DNA from: Diphasiastrum complanatum
Lineage: Eukaryota; Streptophyta; Lycopodiopsida; Lycopodiales; Lycopodiaceae
Assembly: GCA_029204225.1 (NCBI GenBank)
Contig: CM055096.1
Location: 441,001-505,000 of the forward strand
Reading direction: 5' to 3'
Length of the DNA stretch: 64,000 bases
The position numbers and the translations under genes were made by a program. The notes under the pieces are model-generated. The model did not search any database, was not told where the DNA came from, and worked only from the letters and a program-made list of their open reading frames with translations. Positions 46,826 to 58,785 of the stretch are shown in pieces (the first letter of the stretch is position 1; each line of letters opens with the position of its first letter).

Positions 46826-47480
46826 GAATTGCCATAGATCATCATGATATTAATGACAGAGTTCTTGGTTTTTCTACTGTGAGATATCATGACATACTTT
46901 GCCAATGACATGTGGTGAGATGATAACAAGTGACCTCAGTGTAAAGGAATCTTGAAGAAGTTTGGATGTGAAGGGATTTCAATTGTAATAAAGACCTATG
47001 TACAAAGATCTAGAAGCAAAGAAGAAACTAGATTTGATCAAAATGAACTCCTCAATGACGTACTCTTTTGATTGTGTACAAAATTGGATTCAAAAGCAGT
47101 TTATGCAGATCTCAGTTATCATTAGTTTAGGAGTACTGAAGAGGCTAGGCATGTGTAATGCTACACATAGGCATGAATATCACAAGATTACTGTTGGCCT
47201 TGTCACAAACAATGAGTAGGGATTTAGATCTATCTTGAATTTATACATCGAGATGCTTAAAACTGCCATAGATCATCATCATATATGACCGAGTTCTAAC
47301 AATATGAGCTTAACACCGTTTTCCTGTTGTGAGATATGATGGCATACTTTGCCAATGACATGGTGAGATGACAACAAGTGACCTCAGTGTAGAAGGAATC
47401 TTTAAGAAGTTTAGATGTGAAGGGATTTTAATTTTAATATAGACCTACATACAAAGATCCAAAAGCAAAGAAGAAACAGG
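46826..47480 (+). repeat. 440-bp repeat, plus orientation, units 2-3
   Basis: About one and a half units with the same landmark order as 45556-45819. One frame (46998-47219) reads as a 73-codon peptide ending LVTNNE; similar text is in the minus unit at 52272-52478, but other units are frame-broken. Confidence 0.8.
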
Positions 47481-47622
47481 CGACAAGATGCAGGATGACA
47501 GGATGCAGGTGAAAGGATGCAAGATGCAGGATGACAGGATGCAAGTGACAGTAGGATGACAGGTGACAGGTGGCAAGTGATAGTAGGATGCAGGATGACA
47601 GGTGACAAGTGACAGTAGGACA
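47478..47622 (+). repeat. Minisatellite (GGATGACAGG/GGATGCAGG)
   Basis: About 14 short units of AGGATGACAGG, AGGATGCAGG and GTGACAGT. It starts exactly at the end of the plus 440-bp array. Confidence 0.85.
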
Positions 47623-49790
47623 TAGAATGAAGCATGCTCAAAGAAATGCGGATTTTCGCTTTCTGGTTAGAAGGCGACGGGTCTCTACTATTAGAGAGAT
47701 AGTCGGAAAATACATTTGATTTCATGCATAGATATATAATCATGTCATATTTTCCAATGACTGTTACGCCTTGTAAGAGTTTGCATTTTAGTGGAGTCTT
47801 GTTATTATTCATTGTTTTGCCATTGTTCATTATCTAAGTCTTGTTTTTAAAAATACGTACTTTTTAACAAAGGGTTTTTGCAGCCAACGACCCAAGCACA
47901 AATACTGACGCTTCAAATTCTGAAAGTAAAATGTCATTGGGTAGCAGGTATTTCACTTTGCGCGGAAAAGTTGTTTGTTTTCATTTAGTGTTGATGGTCA
48001 CGGCAAGCGCAGAACTATTTTTCAGATGGAAATGAGAAAGACGCTGAAAAAGAGAATTTTGTGGATGTCAAAGAGATATCTGTTTTCTTGCCTTTGAAAG
48101 ATCTTTAACATCTTGGTAAGCTCTTGAATCTTTACTTTTTGAAAAGCAAATGGATTACAAAACTCTCGAGTATAATTCCAGTTGCAGCGCTGTGCACTTG
48201 CTTCTGTTGTCACACACACAGCTCTGTTCACAAAGCATATTTCTATGCACAAACCCGAGAATGGGACTTCACAGTTTTCAGAGCCTCTAACTTCTCATTC
48301 TATTTTGGAAGGATTGTAGTCTCAAGCTTTAATACCAGTTCTTTTAATTTTTTAAAAAAAAACAAACGTTCTGACCTAGTACGTTTTGGAACGTACTATA
48401 CGAAATTGCTACCTTTGCCAATTTTGCAAAGCTAAAGTTGTTATTTTGACAAAATATGTAGCAATAATGGCTATATGTCACATCAAATATGGATCAATAA
48501 GATTTTGTTAGCACTTTGTAATTTAACCATATCCATATACAACATATCCAGCTTATTTTAAAGTCAAATATGAATGGATTAGATTTATGTTCCAGATTTG
48601 AAGCATGGAAACAAAAATGATACTGAACTTTGGTCAAAAAAGGAGAAAAGTGTGCATATGAAAATGATTAAAAGCTGGAGCAGCTGCAACACAACCCATG
48701 GTAGCTCAGTAAAGAATTTGAAAGCCTACATGCTATATGAATATCCACCTAATAGGTGAATGGTGAACTTTTGTAGTGACCTCGGATAACTTTTCTATGA
48801 TCATTTTGGAGACCTGTCAATCTTAAACTTGAAAAGAATTCTAGGATAATTTAATGGCTTGAAAATATTAGTCATGCAGATTTCAAAATCAAATATTTTT
48901 TGTTTTTACCAAGCTTACATGGATAGAGATTCTTATTACAGCCACATAGGCATAGGCCTTCCTCTAGGCATTGTGCTTTTGATACACAAAAGATTGAATC
49001 CATGTTTAAGCTTGGCAAATTACTTGATGTACAATGTAAATTTGCAGAATTAATTTGGCATCAAATAACATTGTGTTACAAACCCAAAAAAAAATTCATA
49101 TTTTCACAATTTCACAAGCACTATTCACAAAAAATTGTTAAAGTCAATAATTCGTAGGAAATATTATCTTGTCTTACCACTCGATCTTGTGGTTTCATTA
49201 TATAGTTATCATTAGGTCACCAAAATCTATCAAGCTACCAACATGTTGGGTTGATTATGTATCAATCTATTTTTATTGTGCTAGTGCACTACTTAGCAAG
49301 TTGGCTCCACTCATGTATCCAAGATAAAGCTCTATTGATCTTGTTGACGTTGTGTCAATTACCCTCATATTTTCTTCCTCTCATATTCACTTTTTATGAT
49401 GAGAGATTCCAATACCTAAAGTTTGGAGCTTGATTGGTTTCCATTTTGTGTGAAAATCTAACCAAAAAAAGGAACTTGATCAAGATCAATAATCTCCTAT
49501 GCATGATCTCATCAACCCCACATCGTATACTGTGGACATATCATGATGAAATTGGCCAAAGTTGTGCTATGATGCAAACCCAGATTTCTAGTTCTCATTA
49601 AACAGAGCGAAGATACAGGTATCAATTCCCATTTGCGGCTGAGATATGATTGATCAGGTTCTTATTTTAGGTCTTAGCATTGTTGATGGTGATGTCAAGC
49701 TTGTTATGATCTCTTGCAGAAGGCCAACCACTCTCAACGATGATCACCGGCAGGTTAGCACAATCTAACGGATTTGCAAATCTTGGACAC
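47623..49790. other. Spacer between the inverted arrays, no gene recognised
   Basis: AT-rich, with several 60-105-codon frames (for example 48124-48435 plus) but no domain, splice-supported exon or repeat copy elsewhere in the window. Confidence 0.5.
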
Positions 49791-52700
49791 ACTACTGGTT
49801 ATCATCTCACCATATGTCATGTCATGATATCTCACAACAGGAAAACAGTGTAAAGCTCATATTATTAGAACTCTGTCATAAATATGATGGTGATCTACGA
49901 CAGTTCAAGGCATCTCGATGTATAAATTCGAGATAGGTCTAAATCCCTACTCATTGTTTGTGACAAGGACAACTGCAATCCTATGTGCATCAAACATTGC
50001 TAGCCTCTTCAGTACTCCCAAACATTAGAGGAGTTTTGAGCTCCAAAAAGACCCTTTAAGAATTCGTGCAAGATGTAGTTTATAATATTTTAATAATATA
50101 ACACTAATACTTTTGACTTGCCATAACTTTTTAATCGTAGCTCAAAAGTACGTGATCTAACATTTCATTGGAAAGCCCTTGTTGAGCACTTTCAAATGCA
50201 CCAAACTCCGCTAAATTCGGACTTACCACTAAAAAGTTATGCCAATTTTAGTGTGGAATCAAAATGTGGACTCAAAAAGTTACGTTACGTAGATTTCAAA
50301 TTTGAGTGTTTTGATTGGTCCATGTGTAAGAAAAAATTGAGAAAAAATATAAAAAGAATCTTTACAAAGGGTATTTTTTGGATTTAGAACTCCTCTAATG
50401 CTAATGAAAATTGAGATCTGCATAATACTTCTGAATCCAATTTTGTACAATCAAAGGAGTACATCATTCAGGAGTTCAACAATTCTTGTTTCTTCTTTGC
50501 TTTTGGATCGCTTTTGGATCATTGTACTTAGGTCTTTATCAATTAAAATCCCTTCACATTTGTGACAAGGCCAACTATAATCTTGTGATATCCATGCCTA
50601 TGTGCATCATTTCATGGCTAGTAGCCTCTTCATTACTCCTAAACTAATGATAAACTAATGAAAACTGAGATTTGCATGATCTACTTCTGAATCCAATTTT
50701 GTACAATCAAAAGATTACATTATTTAGGAGTTCAAGGTGTTTTTCATCAATTCTTGTTTTTTCTTTGCTTTTGGATCTTTGTACATAGGCCTTTATTGCA
50801 TTTAAAATCCCTTCACATCCAAACTTCTTAAAGATTCCTTCTACACTGAGGTCACTTGGTATCATCTCACAATATGTCATTGGCAAAGTATGTCATCATA
50901 TCTCATATAAATTCAAGATAGGTATAAATCCCTACTCATTGTTTGTGACAAGGCCAATTGTAATCTTGTGATTTCCATGCCTATGTGCATCATTACACGG
51001 CTAGCCTCTTCAGTACTCCTAAACTAGCCTCTTCAGTACTCCTAAACTAATGAAAACTGAGATCTGCATGATCTGCTTCTGAATCCAATTTTGTACAATC
51101 AAAAGAGTACATCATTTAGGAGTTCAAGGTGTTTTTGATCAATTCTTGTTTCTTCTTGGATGTTTGTACTTAGGCCTTTATTACAGTTAAAATTCCTTCA
51201 CATCCAAACTTCTTAAACATTCCTTCTACACTGAGGTCACTTGTTATCATCTCACCATATGTCATTGGTAGAGTATGTCATGATATCTCACAATAGGAAA
51301 ACATTGTTAATATGATGATGATCTATGGCAGTTCCAGGAATTTTGATGTATAAATTCAAGATATGTCTAAATCCCTACTCATTGTTTGTGACAAGGCCAA
51401 CTCTAACCTTGTGATATCCATGGCTATGTGCATCATTACATGACTAGCCTCTTCAGTACTCCTAAACTAATGAAAACTGAAATCTGCATAATTTGCTTCT
51501 AAATCCAATTTTGTACAATTAAAAGAGTATGTCATTCAGGAGTTCATTTTGATCAAATCTAGTTTCTTCTTTGCTTTTGGATCTTTGTACGTAGGCCTTT
51601 ATTACAATTAAACTCCCTTCACATCCAAATTTCTTTAAGATTCTTTCTACACTGAGGTCACTTGTTGTCATCTCACCATATGTATGTCAAGATAACTCAC
51701 AACAGGAAAATAATGTTAAGCTCATATTGTTAGAACATTGTCATAAATACGATGATGAGATCTATGGCAGTTCCAGGCATCTCGATGTATAAATTCAAGA
51801 TAGGTCTAAATTCCTACTCATTGTTTGTGACAAGGCCAACTGTAATCTTGTGATATCCATGTCTATGTGCATCATTACATGGCTAGCCTCTTCAGTACTC
51901 CTAAACTAATGAAAACGGAGATCTGCATAATCTACTTCTAGATACTATTTTGTACAATCAAAAGAGTACGCCATTGAGGAATTCAAGGTGTTTTTTTATC
52001 AATTCTTGTTTCTTCTTTGCTTTTGGATCTTTGTACTTAGGTCTATAATACAATTAAAAGCCCTTCACATCCAAACTTCTTAAAGATTCCTTCTACACTG
52101 AGGTCACTTGTTATCATCTCACCATATGTCATTGCCAAAGTATGTCATGATATCTCACAACAAGAAAACAATGTTAAGCTCATATTGTTAGAACATTGTT
52201 ATAAATACGATGATGAGATCTATGGCAGTTCCATGCATCTCGATGTATAATTGCAACATAGGTCTAAATCCCTACTCATTGTTCGTGACAAGGCTAGTGT
52301 GATATCCATGCCTATGTGCATCGATACATGGTAACAAGGTGAAAACTAAACTAATGAAAACTGAGATCTGCATAATCTGCTTCTGAAATTTTGTACAATC
52401 AAAAGAGTACGTCATTGAGGAGTTCTTGGTGTTTTTGATAAAATCTTGTTTCTTCTTTGCTTTTGGATCTTTGTACATAGGCCTTTATTACAATTAAAAT
52501 CCCTTCACATGAAAACTTCTTAAACACTAAGGTCACTTGTTATCATCTCACCATATGTCATGTCACGATATCTCACAACAGGAAAATAGTGTTAAGCTCA
52601 TATTGTTACAACTCTTTCATACATATGATGATTATCTACGGCAGTTCAAGGCATCTTGATGTATAAATTCGAGATAGGTCTAAATCTCGACTCATTGTTT

Positions 52701-53285
52701 GTGACAAGGCCAACTATAATCCTATGTGCATCATTACATGGCTACCCTCTTCAATACTCCTAAACTAATGAAAACTGAGATCTGCATAATCTGCTTTTGA
52801 ATCCAATTTTGTACAACCAAAAGAGTACATCATTCAGGAGTTCAAGGTGTTTTTGATCAATTCTTGTTTCTTCTTTGCTTTTGGATCACTTTTGGATCAT
52901 TGTACTTAGGTCTTTATTACAATTAAAAGCCCTTCACATCCAAACTTCTTAAAATTTCCTTCTACGTTGAGATCACTTGTTATCATCTCACATATGTCAT
53001 TGGCAAAGTATACATGAAACACAATAGGAAATCAATGTTAGGCTCATATTGTTAGAACATTGTCATAAATATAATGATGACATCTATGACAGTTCCACGA
53101 ATCTCGATGCATAAATTCAAGATAGGTCTAAATACCTACTCATTGTTTGTGACAAAGCCAACTATAATCTTGTGATATCCATGCCTATGTGCATCATTAC
53201 ATGGCTAATAGCCTCTTCAGTACTTCTACACTAATGAAAACTGAGATCTGCATGATCTGCTTTTGAATCCAATTTTGTACTCAAC
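49791..53285 (-). repeat. Tandem array of about 440-bp units, minus orientation
   Basis: Seven full or partial units are marked by TCATTGTTTGTGACAAGG-type anchors at 49951, 50936, 51379, 51818, 52276, 52692 and 53140, plus a truncated one near 50560. Spacings of the regular part are 443, 439, 458, 416 and 448 bases. The array is the reverse complement of the units at 45556-47480. Nothing in it is recognised as coding. Confidence 0.88.
50023..50400. mobile_element. MITE-like element with terminal inverted repeats
   Basis: 378 bases beginning CATTAGAGGAGTT and ending AACTCCTCTAATG (13-base inverted ends). Sister 440-bp units lack it, showing an uninterrupted CCTAAACTAATGAAAAC at this point, so it is an insertion. 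The interior is AT-rich, with no ORF of interest. A target-site duplication is not clear by eye, so the superfamily is undetermined. Confidence 0.7.
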
Positions 53286-53719
53286 GTGTTTTTGATCAAT
53301 TCTTATTTCGGTGTTTGTTTCATTTCCATTCTCTGGTTTGCTTGAGATTTCCTATTGAACGTGGAATGGTTAGCTTGTAGCAGGATTTTGCTTATTTGAT
53401 AGAGGTTTTAATGACATGCAAAAATCCAGAATGTTCATGATGGGGGATTAATGTGTTTCAGCTTTGTTTATGGATAATTTGATTGGATATTAATTTATTC
53501 AGATGCATATATGAATCATAGCTGAGAATATATGAATCTGACAAACTGCATGTTGAGGGTGGTAAATTTATTTACACTAGTCCTCCGGTGAAACCTGCAG
53601 TCTGTAAACATAGGAAGTATTTTGCAAAAGAAATTCTCTATTAATAAGTAGGATCAGTTAAAGCTCCATCTTCCAAGAGATATTGTTCCCTGCAAAACAA
53701 TTTTTATGTTGTTTTGTGA
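53286..53719. other. No gene recognised
   Basis: AT-rich sequence after the end of the array. It could include the intron or 5' part of the gene remnant that follows. Confidence 0.4.
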
Positions 53720-54313
53720 AAGCATGGAAGGTTCTTGGTTGAAGAAACCCAGTAGAAGAATAGCTTGGATTGGGGAAACCGCAAGACTGAGCATGCAATA
53801 CGTTCTTTCCTGTATTCTCTGAAGCTTTGTGTTCCTGTGAATGGGAATAGAGTGAGGTTAGGAAACTCAACAACGTTCTCTTATGTTGGTCTTCGTTACA
53901 AGACTTCTGGCCGTCGAACAGCTGAGGTGCACTTAGGTGCAGAGATCGCTGGTTTGATGGGTGAAAACATCTGTAGCGGACTGTGCAGTAGGCCGTTGGA
54001 GTATCCAAAAAGCAGAAGGTGGTCGTGTTTTGATCCGCAGCTGTATTGATTCCTCTCCATGATATTCTGACTGTCAACAGGCGGGATTCAGTTACTCTGT
54101 GTTTGTGGAACCTGGAGTTGCAGAGAGATGGTGCATAGGCAGTGCAGCCATGAGAAAGACCACAAGATCCGTAACATTCCTCTTGGAGGGTGTAGCTATC
54201 CCGATGGTGTCGGAATCATATGGAGCAAAGGCAGCATCGTGCTTTTCTGGTGGGGAGACGCTGTGGGCAAGGAAATGATCGAACAATCCATTGCGGCTGT
54301 AGCCGCCAGTTAA
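53720..54313 (+). pseudogene. Strictosidine-synthase-like gene fragment (tentative)
   Basis: GC-richer than its surroundings. Plus frames give SYVGLRYKTSGR, then AEIAGLMG, which matches the GLRF..TG.LY.ADAY.GL pattern of strictosidine-synthase-like/SMP-30 six-bladed propellers. After a frame change come TRSVTFLLEGVA and, in the next frame, YPDGVGIIWSKGSIVLF, corresponding to the LL.GL..PNGV.LS.D.S..L. segment. At least two frameshifts and a stop (54047) separate the pieces. CTGTCAACAG at 54072-54081 may be an old 3' splice site. Family members act in the vacuole/ER lumen on hydrolytic or condensation reactions. This copy is too broken to function. The call rests on short motifs in shifting frames. 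Confidence 0.45.
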
Positions 54314-55249
54314 TATTTTTTGTTTGAGAGACTTTAGGGTTTTACGGCCAGGCCATCCTCATTTCCCTAGTGTTATGAAAAAAAAAATCCCATGTGAGGA
54401 CTTCAAAAAAAACAAAATTTGCATGGTGAGGATATGGTAGGGTAGCTCAAGCTATAAAAGTAATTGACTCTTGTTTTTGCAAGCACGACTTTTGGGTTGT
54501 CTGCATGACGGTTTGGAAATGTCATGATGATTTGGAATTATCCAAGTTTTGCATGGCAATGGACCTAGTGTGGAACTATCCCGGAATGGTTAGTAACTTA
54601 ACGGTGAAAGCTATGGATGGTTGAACATTTTTTCCAATTCGAAGGGTCTAATTACCAATTTTTTAGCTTTGAATAACAATGTTTTCTTACTCTAGGAATA
54701 GAGATTTATTCCTAGTTAAAGAGCTAAGCTATATTTATTAATCTTTTCCTTTCATATCGGTAAGTCGTTATGACCCACTTTAAAATTGTACGTCTCTGAT
54801 TGATGTGAATCAAGTGGAAGTTTTATCAAAGTACTTATTAAAGGTGAATTTAAGTTGGTTAAGTTGAAATCGCCAGTAAAATGAATAGTTTACAACTTAA
54901 ATAATAAACTTTAACGGAGTAATGATAAAACCAGTGAAGTGAATAGGAAAAACGATTCGTCATTTGCTGTGTCTAAGGAAATTTCTCGTGCCTTAGCAAT
55001 AGTTTTTGGGTGACTGAAAAAAAAAAATTAAGGGTGAAAGAGAAAAGGACACAAAAAAATGAGTTCGTGTCATGTAATCAGAATTTTTTTGAAATTTTTG
55101 TAGATTTGCATAATACCAGTTATGGAGTAATTCCATAAAGAAATTGTATTAATAGGAATTAATAAAAAAAACTGATTTCATTTCCAGTTAAATCCTATGG
55201 TTAATTATATTCAAAAAATCAGACTAGTAGTGTTTTCATACTAGTAGGT
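54314..55249. other. No gene recognised
   Basis: AT-rich, several A-runs. No ORF or repeat copy elsewhere in the window was noticed. Confidence 0.5.
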
Positions 55250-55537
55250 GATTTTTGGTATATCGATTATTCAACCTATCAACAATAAAAAATGCAACAT
55301 CAAGCATTCATCATAAACAATCACCAAGTAGGGAGACGGAAGAAGAACACGCAATATCACTCTATCACACTAACATACTGAATGTAAAATGTACATATAA
55401 ACCCTGAACCCTGATAGAGAGAGAGACCTAGGAGTAGACTACTAGACTAGCCAACGGCTAGTTACAGCTAGTAATAAAGTACATCGTAAACAATACCTAA
55501 GAAGTGTAACAATGAAGTTTATCATTGATTTCTAACA
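55250..55537 (-). repeat. 3' LTR, family B
   Basis: Starts TGTTAGAAATCAATGATAAAC after the purine tract TTGAGGGAGAG. About 160 bases match 43710-43868. The far boundary is uncertain. Confidence 0.7.
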
Positions 55538-56104
55538 CTCTCCCTCAATGATAAAATTACATTCTTCTATTCCTAGTAGAGTACGAAACTTTTCAAATTT
55601 ACATCTACCTAATGACTTAGTAAAAATATCTGCCACTTGATCTTCAGATTTACAGAAAACAAGATCAATGGCTCCATCAAGGATTTTCTCTCGAACAAAA
55701 TGATAATGTATTTCGATGTGCTTGGTTCGAGCATGTAAAATTGGATTTTTGGCAAGGTGAATGCAGCTTTGATTGTCGCAAAATATAGTAGTTGCATCCA
55801 CCTGTGGCTGACCTAAATCCACAAGCAATCTTCGTAACCATAACACTTCTTGTGCAGCATTGCTGAGTGCTCGATATTCAGCTTCCGTCGAGGATAAGAC
55901 TATTGTGGGTTGTTTTTTGCTGGTCCATGAAACTGCAGCTGTACCATAACTGAATGTATGACCATTGGTAGACCTTCTGTCATCAATATTACCTGCCCAA
56001 TAAGCATCTGTATATCCTATCAATATTGGCACTTCAGGCTGATCATACTTTAAACCAAAATTCAATGTCCCTTGAATGTATCTGAGAATACGTTTAGTAG
56101 ACTT
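55532..56104 (-). pseudogene. Copia RNase H (chimeric element)
   Basis: KSTKRILRYIQGTLNFGLKY, GYTDAYWAGNIDDRRSTNG, SWTSKKQPTIVLSSTEAEY, IFCDNQSCIHL, NPILHARTKHIEI and VADIFTKSLG are all intact. It ends at IEGEC with the stop in the LTR. A TAG at 56105-56107 replaces the Trp that normally joins RT to RNase H (HWKSTKRIL), so the two modules are split by a single nonsense codon. Confidence 0.9.
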
Positions 56105-57020
56105 CTAATGTGTTTGACTAGGATCTTGCATAAATTGACTAACAACACCAACAACATAAGAAATATCAGGTCGTGTGTGTGCCAAATAAATCAAACTACC
56201 CACCAGCTGTCTATACAAATAAGCATCCACTTTCTCAGATTCATCATATGCAGTAAGCTTCGTGTTGACATCCATAGGCGTACTCAAAGGCTTACAATCC
56301 TGCATATTGAACTTATAAAGCAAATCTCGTGTATATTTGGTTTGTGTAAAAAAGACCACATTTTCCTTTTGCCATACTTCAATGCCAAGACAATAGTGCA
56401 TCAATCCTAGATCGCTCATGTCAAAAGCATTGGAAAGATCTGATTTGATTTCATCAATTAAGCTCTCATTACTTCCTGTACTAATCAAATCATCCGCGTA
56501 TAGCACAATGAACACTAAATATGAATCTTGTCTTAGAATGTAAAGATTAGGATCAGCATCACTCTTTGTCACTCCCCTTCGCTTAAAGTGTTCATCAATG
56601 CAAGAGTACCACGTCCGTGGTGCTTGCTTCAATCCATAAATAGCTTTGTTGAGCTTACAAACAAGGTGCTCTCTCCTTGGTTCAATAAATCCTTGAGGTT
56701 GTACTAAGTACACCTCTTCATCCAGCACTCCATTAAGAAAAGTAAATTTAACATTCATTTGTTGGATCTTCCAATCATAGAAAGCAGAAATAGCAATGAC
56801 AGAACGTATAGTTACCATCTTAGCTACGGGTGCAAAGATTTCCTCAAAATCAATACCCTTTCTGCTGCTCAAATCCTCTCACAACCAACCGTGCTTTGTA
56901 TCTGTTGAGCTGCCCATCAGTTCCATATTTGATCTTGTATATCCATTTGCAAGTGATAGGCGTCTTACCATCGTAGCTCAACCAAGTTCCAAGTCCTATT
57001 TTGTGATATAGCTTCCATTT
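56105..57020 (-). pseudogene. Copia reverse transcriptase (chimeric element)
   Basis: CKWIYKIKYG-type text at about 56950 in a shifted frame, then GIDFEEIFAPVAKMVTIR, FTFLNGVLDEEVYLVQPQGF, LNKAIYGLKQAPRTWY, VLYADDLISTG (the YxDD active site) and FDMSDLGLMHYCLGIEV. It continues to LVGSLIYLAHTRPDISYVVGV. It is the best preserved RT in the window; a frame break near 56880-56960 separates the fingers N-terminus. Confidence 0.9.
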
Positions 57021-57848
57021 CTATTTCCATAGCTTCACACCACTCCTCGAGCTCCTTTGCTTTATCAAAAGTTTTTGGTTCTTGAGCCTTGAGCACAGAA
57101 CCCATTAGGACTAGATTCATCTCTAATCTTGCAGGAGGTTTTCGATTTCTACTTGATCTTCTAAGCTCTCCCTGCTCACTAGATTCGGGAGTATCTCCCT
57201 TCTTTGTACCATCTGTGACTGATAAGTACCATTTAGGTACTCTCTTGGGAATTTCAACATCAGGCTTGCCTTTGTCCAATGGATTTTCTATATCAAAATC
57301 CACTTCCTTCTTGACCTGTACTTTCGCTCTCTCATCAAAAGGTTTAGTGATTACTTCAGATTGTTCACCTTGGCCCATCTCGTCAAACGTAGCATCTCTA
57401 GAAATTACAAGCTTTTGTGCATCTGTGTCATACATTCTGTATGCCTTGGCCTTCTCATCATATCCAAGGAAAATACACTTGATAGCTTTTGCATCCAATT
57501 TCCTTCGTTCTCATCAGCAATATGAGCATAAGCATCACAACCAAATACTCTCAAATGAGAAATATTAGGTTTCTTTCCAGTAACAGCTTCATGAGGTGTC
57601 TTATCTTCCACGGATTTTGTAGGACACCGATTCAGGATGTGCGTAGCTGTGCTACAAGATTCTGTCCAAAAGGTGTTTGACAGACCCTTGCTTTTGAGCA
57701 TCGCCCTGGCCATCTCAACAATAGATCTGTTCTTTCGTTCTGCAACTCCATTTTGCTGTGGTGAATAAGTTGTTGTAGTCTGCCTCTTGATCCCTTGATC
57801 TTTGCAGAAATCAATAAATTCTGTCAAAAAAATACTCACCACCTCCAT
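57021..57848 (-). pseudogene. Copia integrase, second lineage, C-terminal part
   Basis: FLTEFIDFCKDQGIKRQ, YSPQQNGVAERKNRSIVEMA (catalytic Glu kept) and HILNRCPTKSVEDKTPHEA, then after a frame change near 57490 KCIFLGYDEKAKAYRMYD, KLVISRDATFDE and RRSSRNRKPPARLEMN. It joins the upstream part at a run of seven A (57824-57830 plus strand), which causes the frameshift. Confidence 0.88.
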
Positions 57849-58785
57849 CAGATCTCAAAGTTTTGATGCAACATCCTGTTTGCTTTTCAACTAATGCCTT
57901 GGAGATATATTCACCTCCATTATCTCTCCTTAATACCTTAATCTTGGTACTAAGTTGATTTTCTACCAAAGTCTTGAACTTTACAAAAGAATCAAACACC
58001 ATTGATTTGCTAGACAAGAGGTACATCCAACAAAATCTAGAATAGTCATCAATGAAGATTACATAGTACTTGGCACCACCATTAGACTCATGTGAAAAAC
58101 TATGAACATCCGAATGGATGAGTTCAAGAGGAGAGTTTGATCTTGATGTAGATCTTGAGAAGGGTAGTTTGTGAGCCTTTGAGAGGCTACATGCTTCACA
58201 TCTCTTCCCACACTTTGACAAATGCTTGGGGAGTCCAACTCCAAGCTCCTTTGTAGCCATAGATTCCATGGCTTTGTAGTTGGGGTGGCCCAACCTTTTG
58301 TGCCACAGTTCCACCTTTGATAGCTCCACCTTTGCCAAGTTAACACTCTCCACTGCAATATTAGCATCAAGCTTAAACAATCTACCTTGCTTAAAGCCTT
58401 TGGCTATACATTCATTATTTCTAAGGATGGAACAAACTCCATGCTTAAATTGTGCATCTAGGCCATTATCCATTAACTGGCCAACACTAAGCAAATTTTT
58501 GGTTAACTTAGGAACATAAAGAACATTATCAAGATTCATCCTTTTGGATGATCCCACATACAAGGGAATTGTTCCTATTCCACTTATCTTACATTCTTGA
58601 CTACTTGCAGTATAGATTGATCTATGTAAGTCATTGTAAGAAAGTAAGGTGGAGAATATGTCCCTTTGATATGTCATGTGGGAACTTGCCCCACTATCAA
58701 TCCACCAAGAATCATTGGTGTTGCTCTTGGATGATGGTGATTTGTTGGAAACCATCAAGGATGACTCTTCATCCTCCTCTTCCTC
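57811..58785 (-). pseudogene. Copia protease and integrase N-terminal part (chimeric element)
   Basis: WWIDSGASSHMT (protease active site), HKRLGHPNYKAMESMA (pre-integrase), EACSLSKAHKLPFSRS, HSDVHSFSHESNGGAKYYVIFIDDYSRFCWMY and KIKVLRRDNGGEYISK. Then an abrupt switch to ALVEKQTGCCIKTLRSDGGGEY, a second copy of the same catalytic segment. The frame is continuous with Gag except for a TAG at 58788-58786. Confidence 0.9.

Noticed and set aside
46998-47219. 73-codon peptide ending LVTNNE in the 440-bp repeat
   Set aside because: A similar frame occurs in one minus unit, but most other units are broken by indels and stops, so no evidence of coding.
47411-47830. 139-codon minus frame with repeated SCHPASC/CHLSPVIL
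   Set aside because: It encodes the minisatellite at 47478-47622; repetitive text follows from the DNA repeat.
48771-48785. CTTTTGTAGTGACC as a possible right end of the CACTA element
   Set aside because: It lacks the ATAGTAGTG-type complement of the left end and has no TGTCGGA subterminal repeats; it is also 45 kb away.
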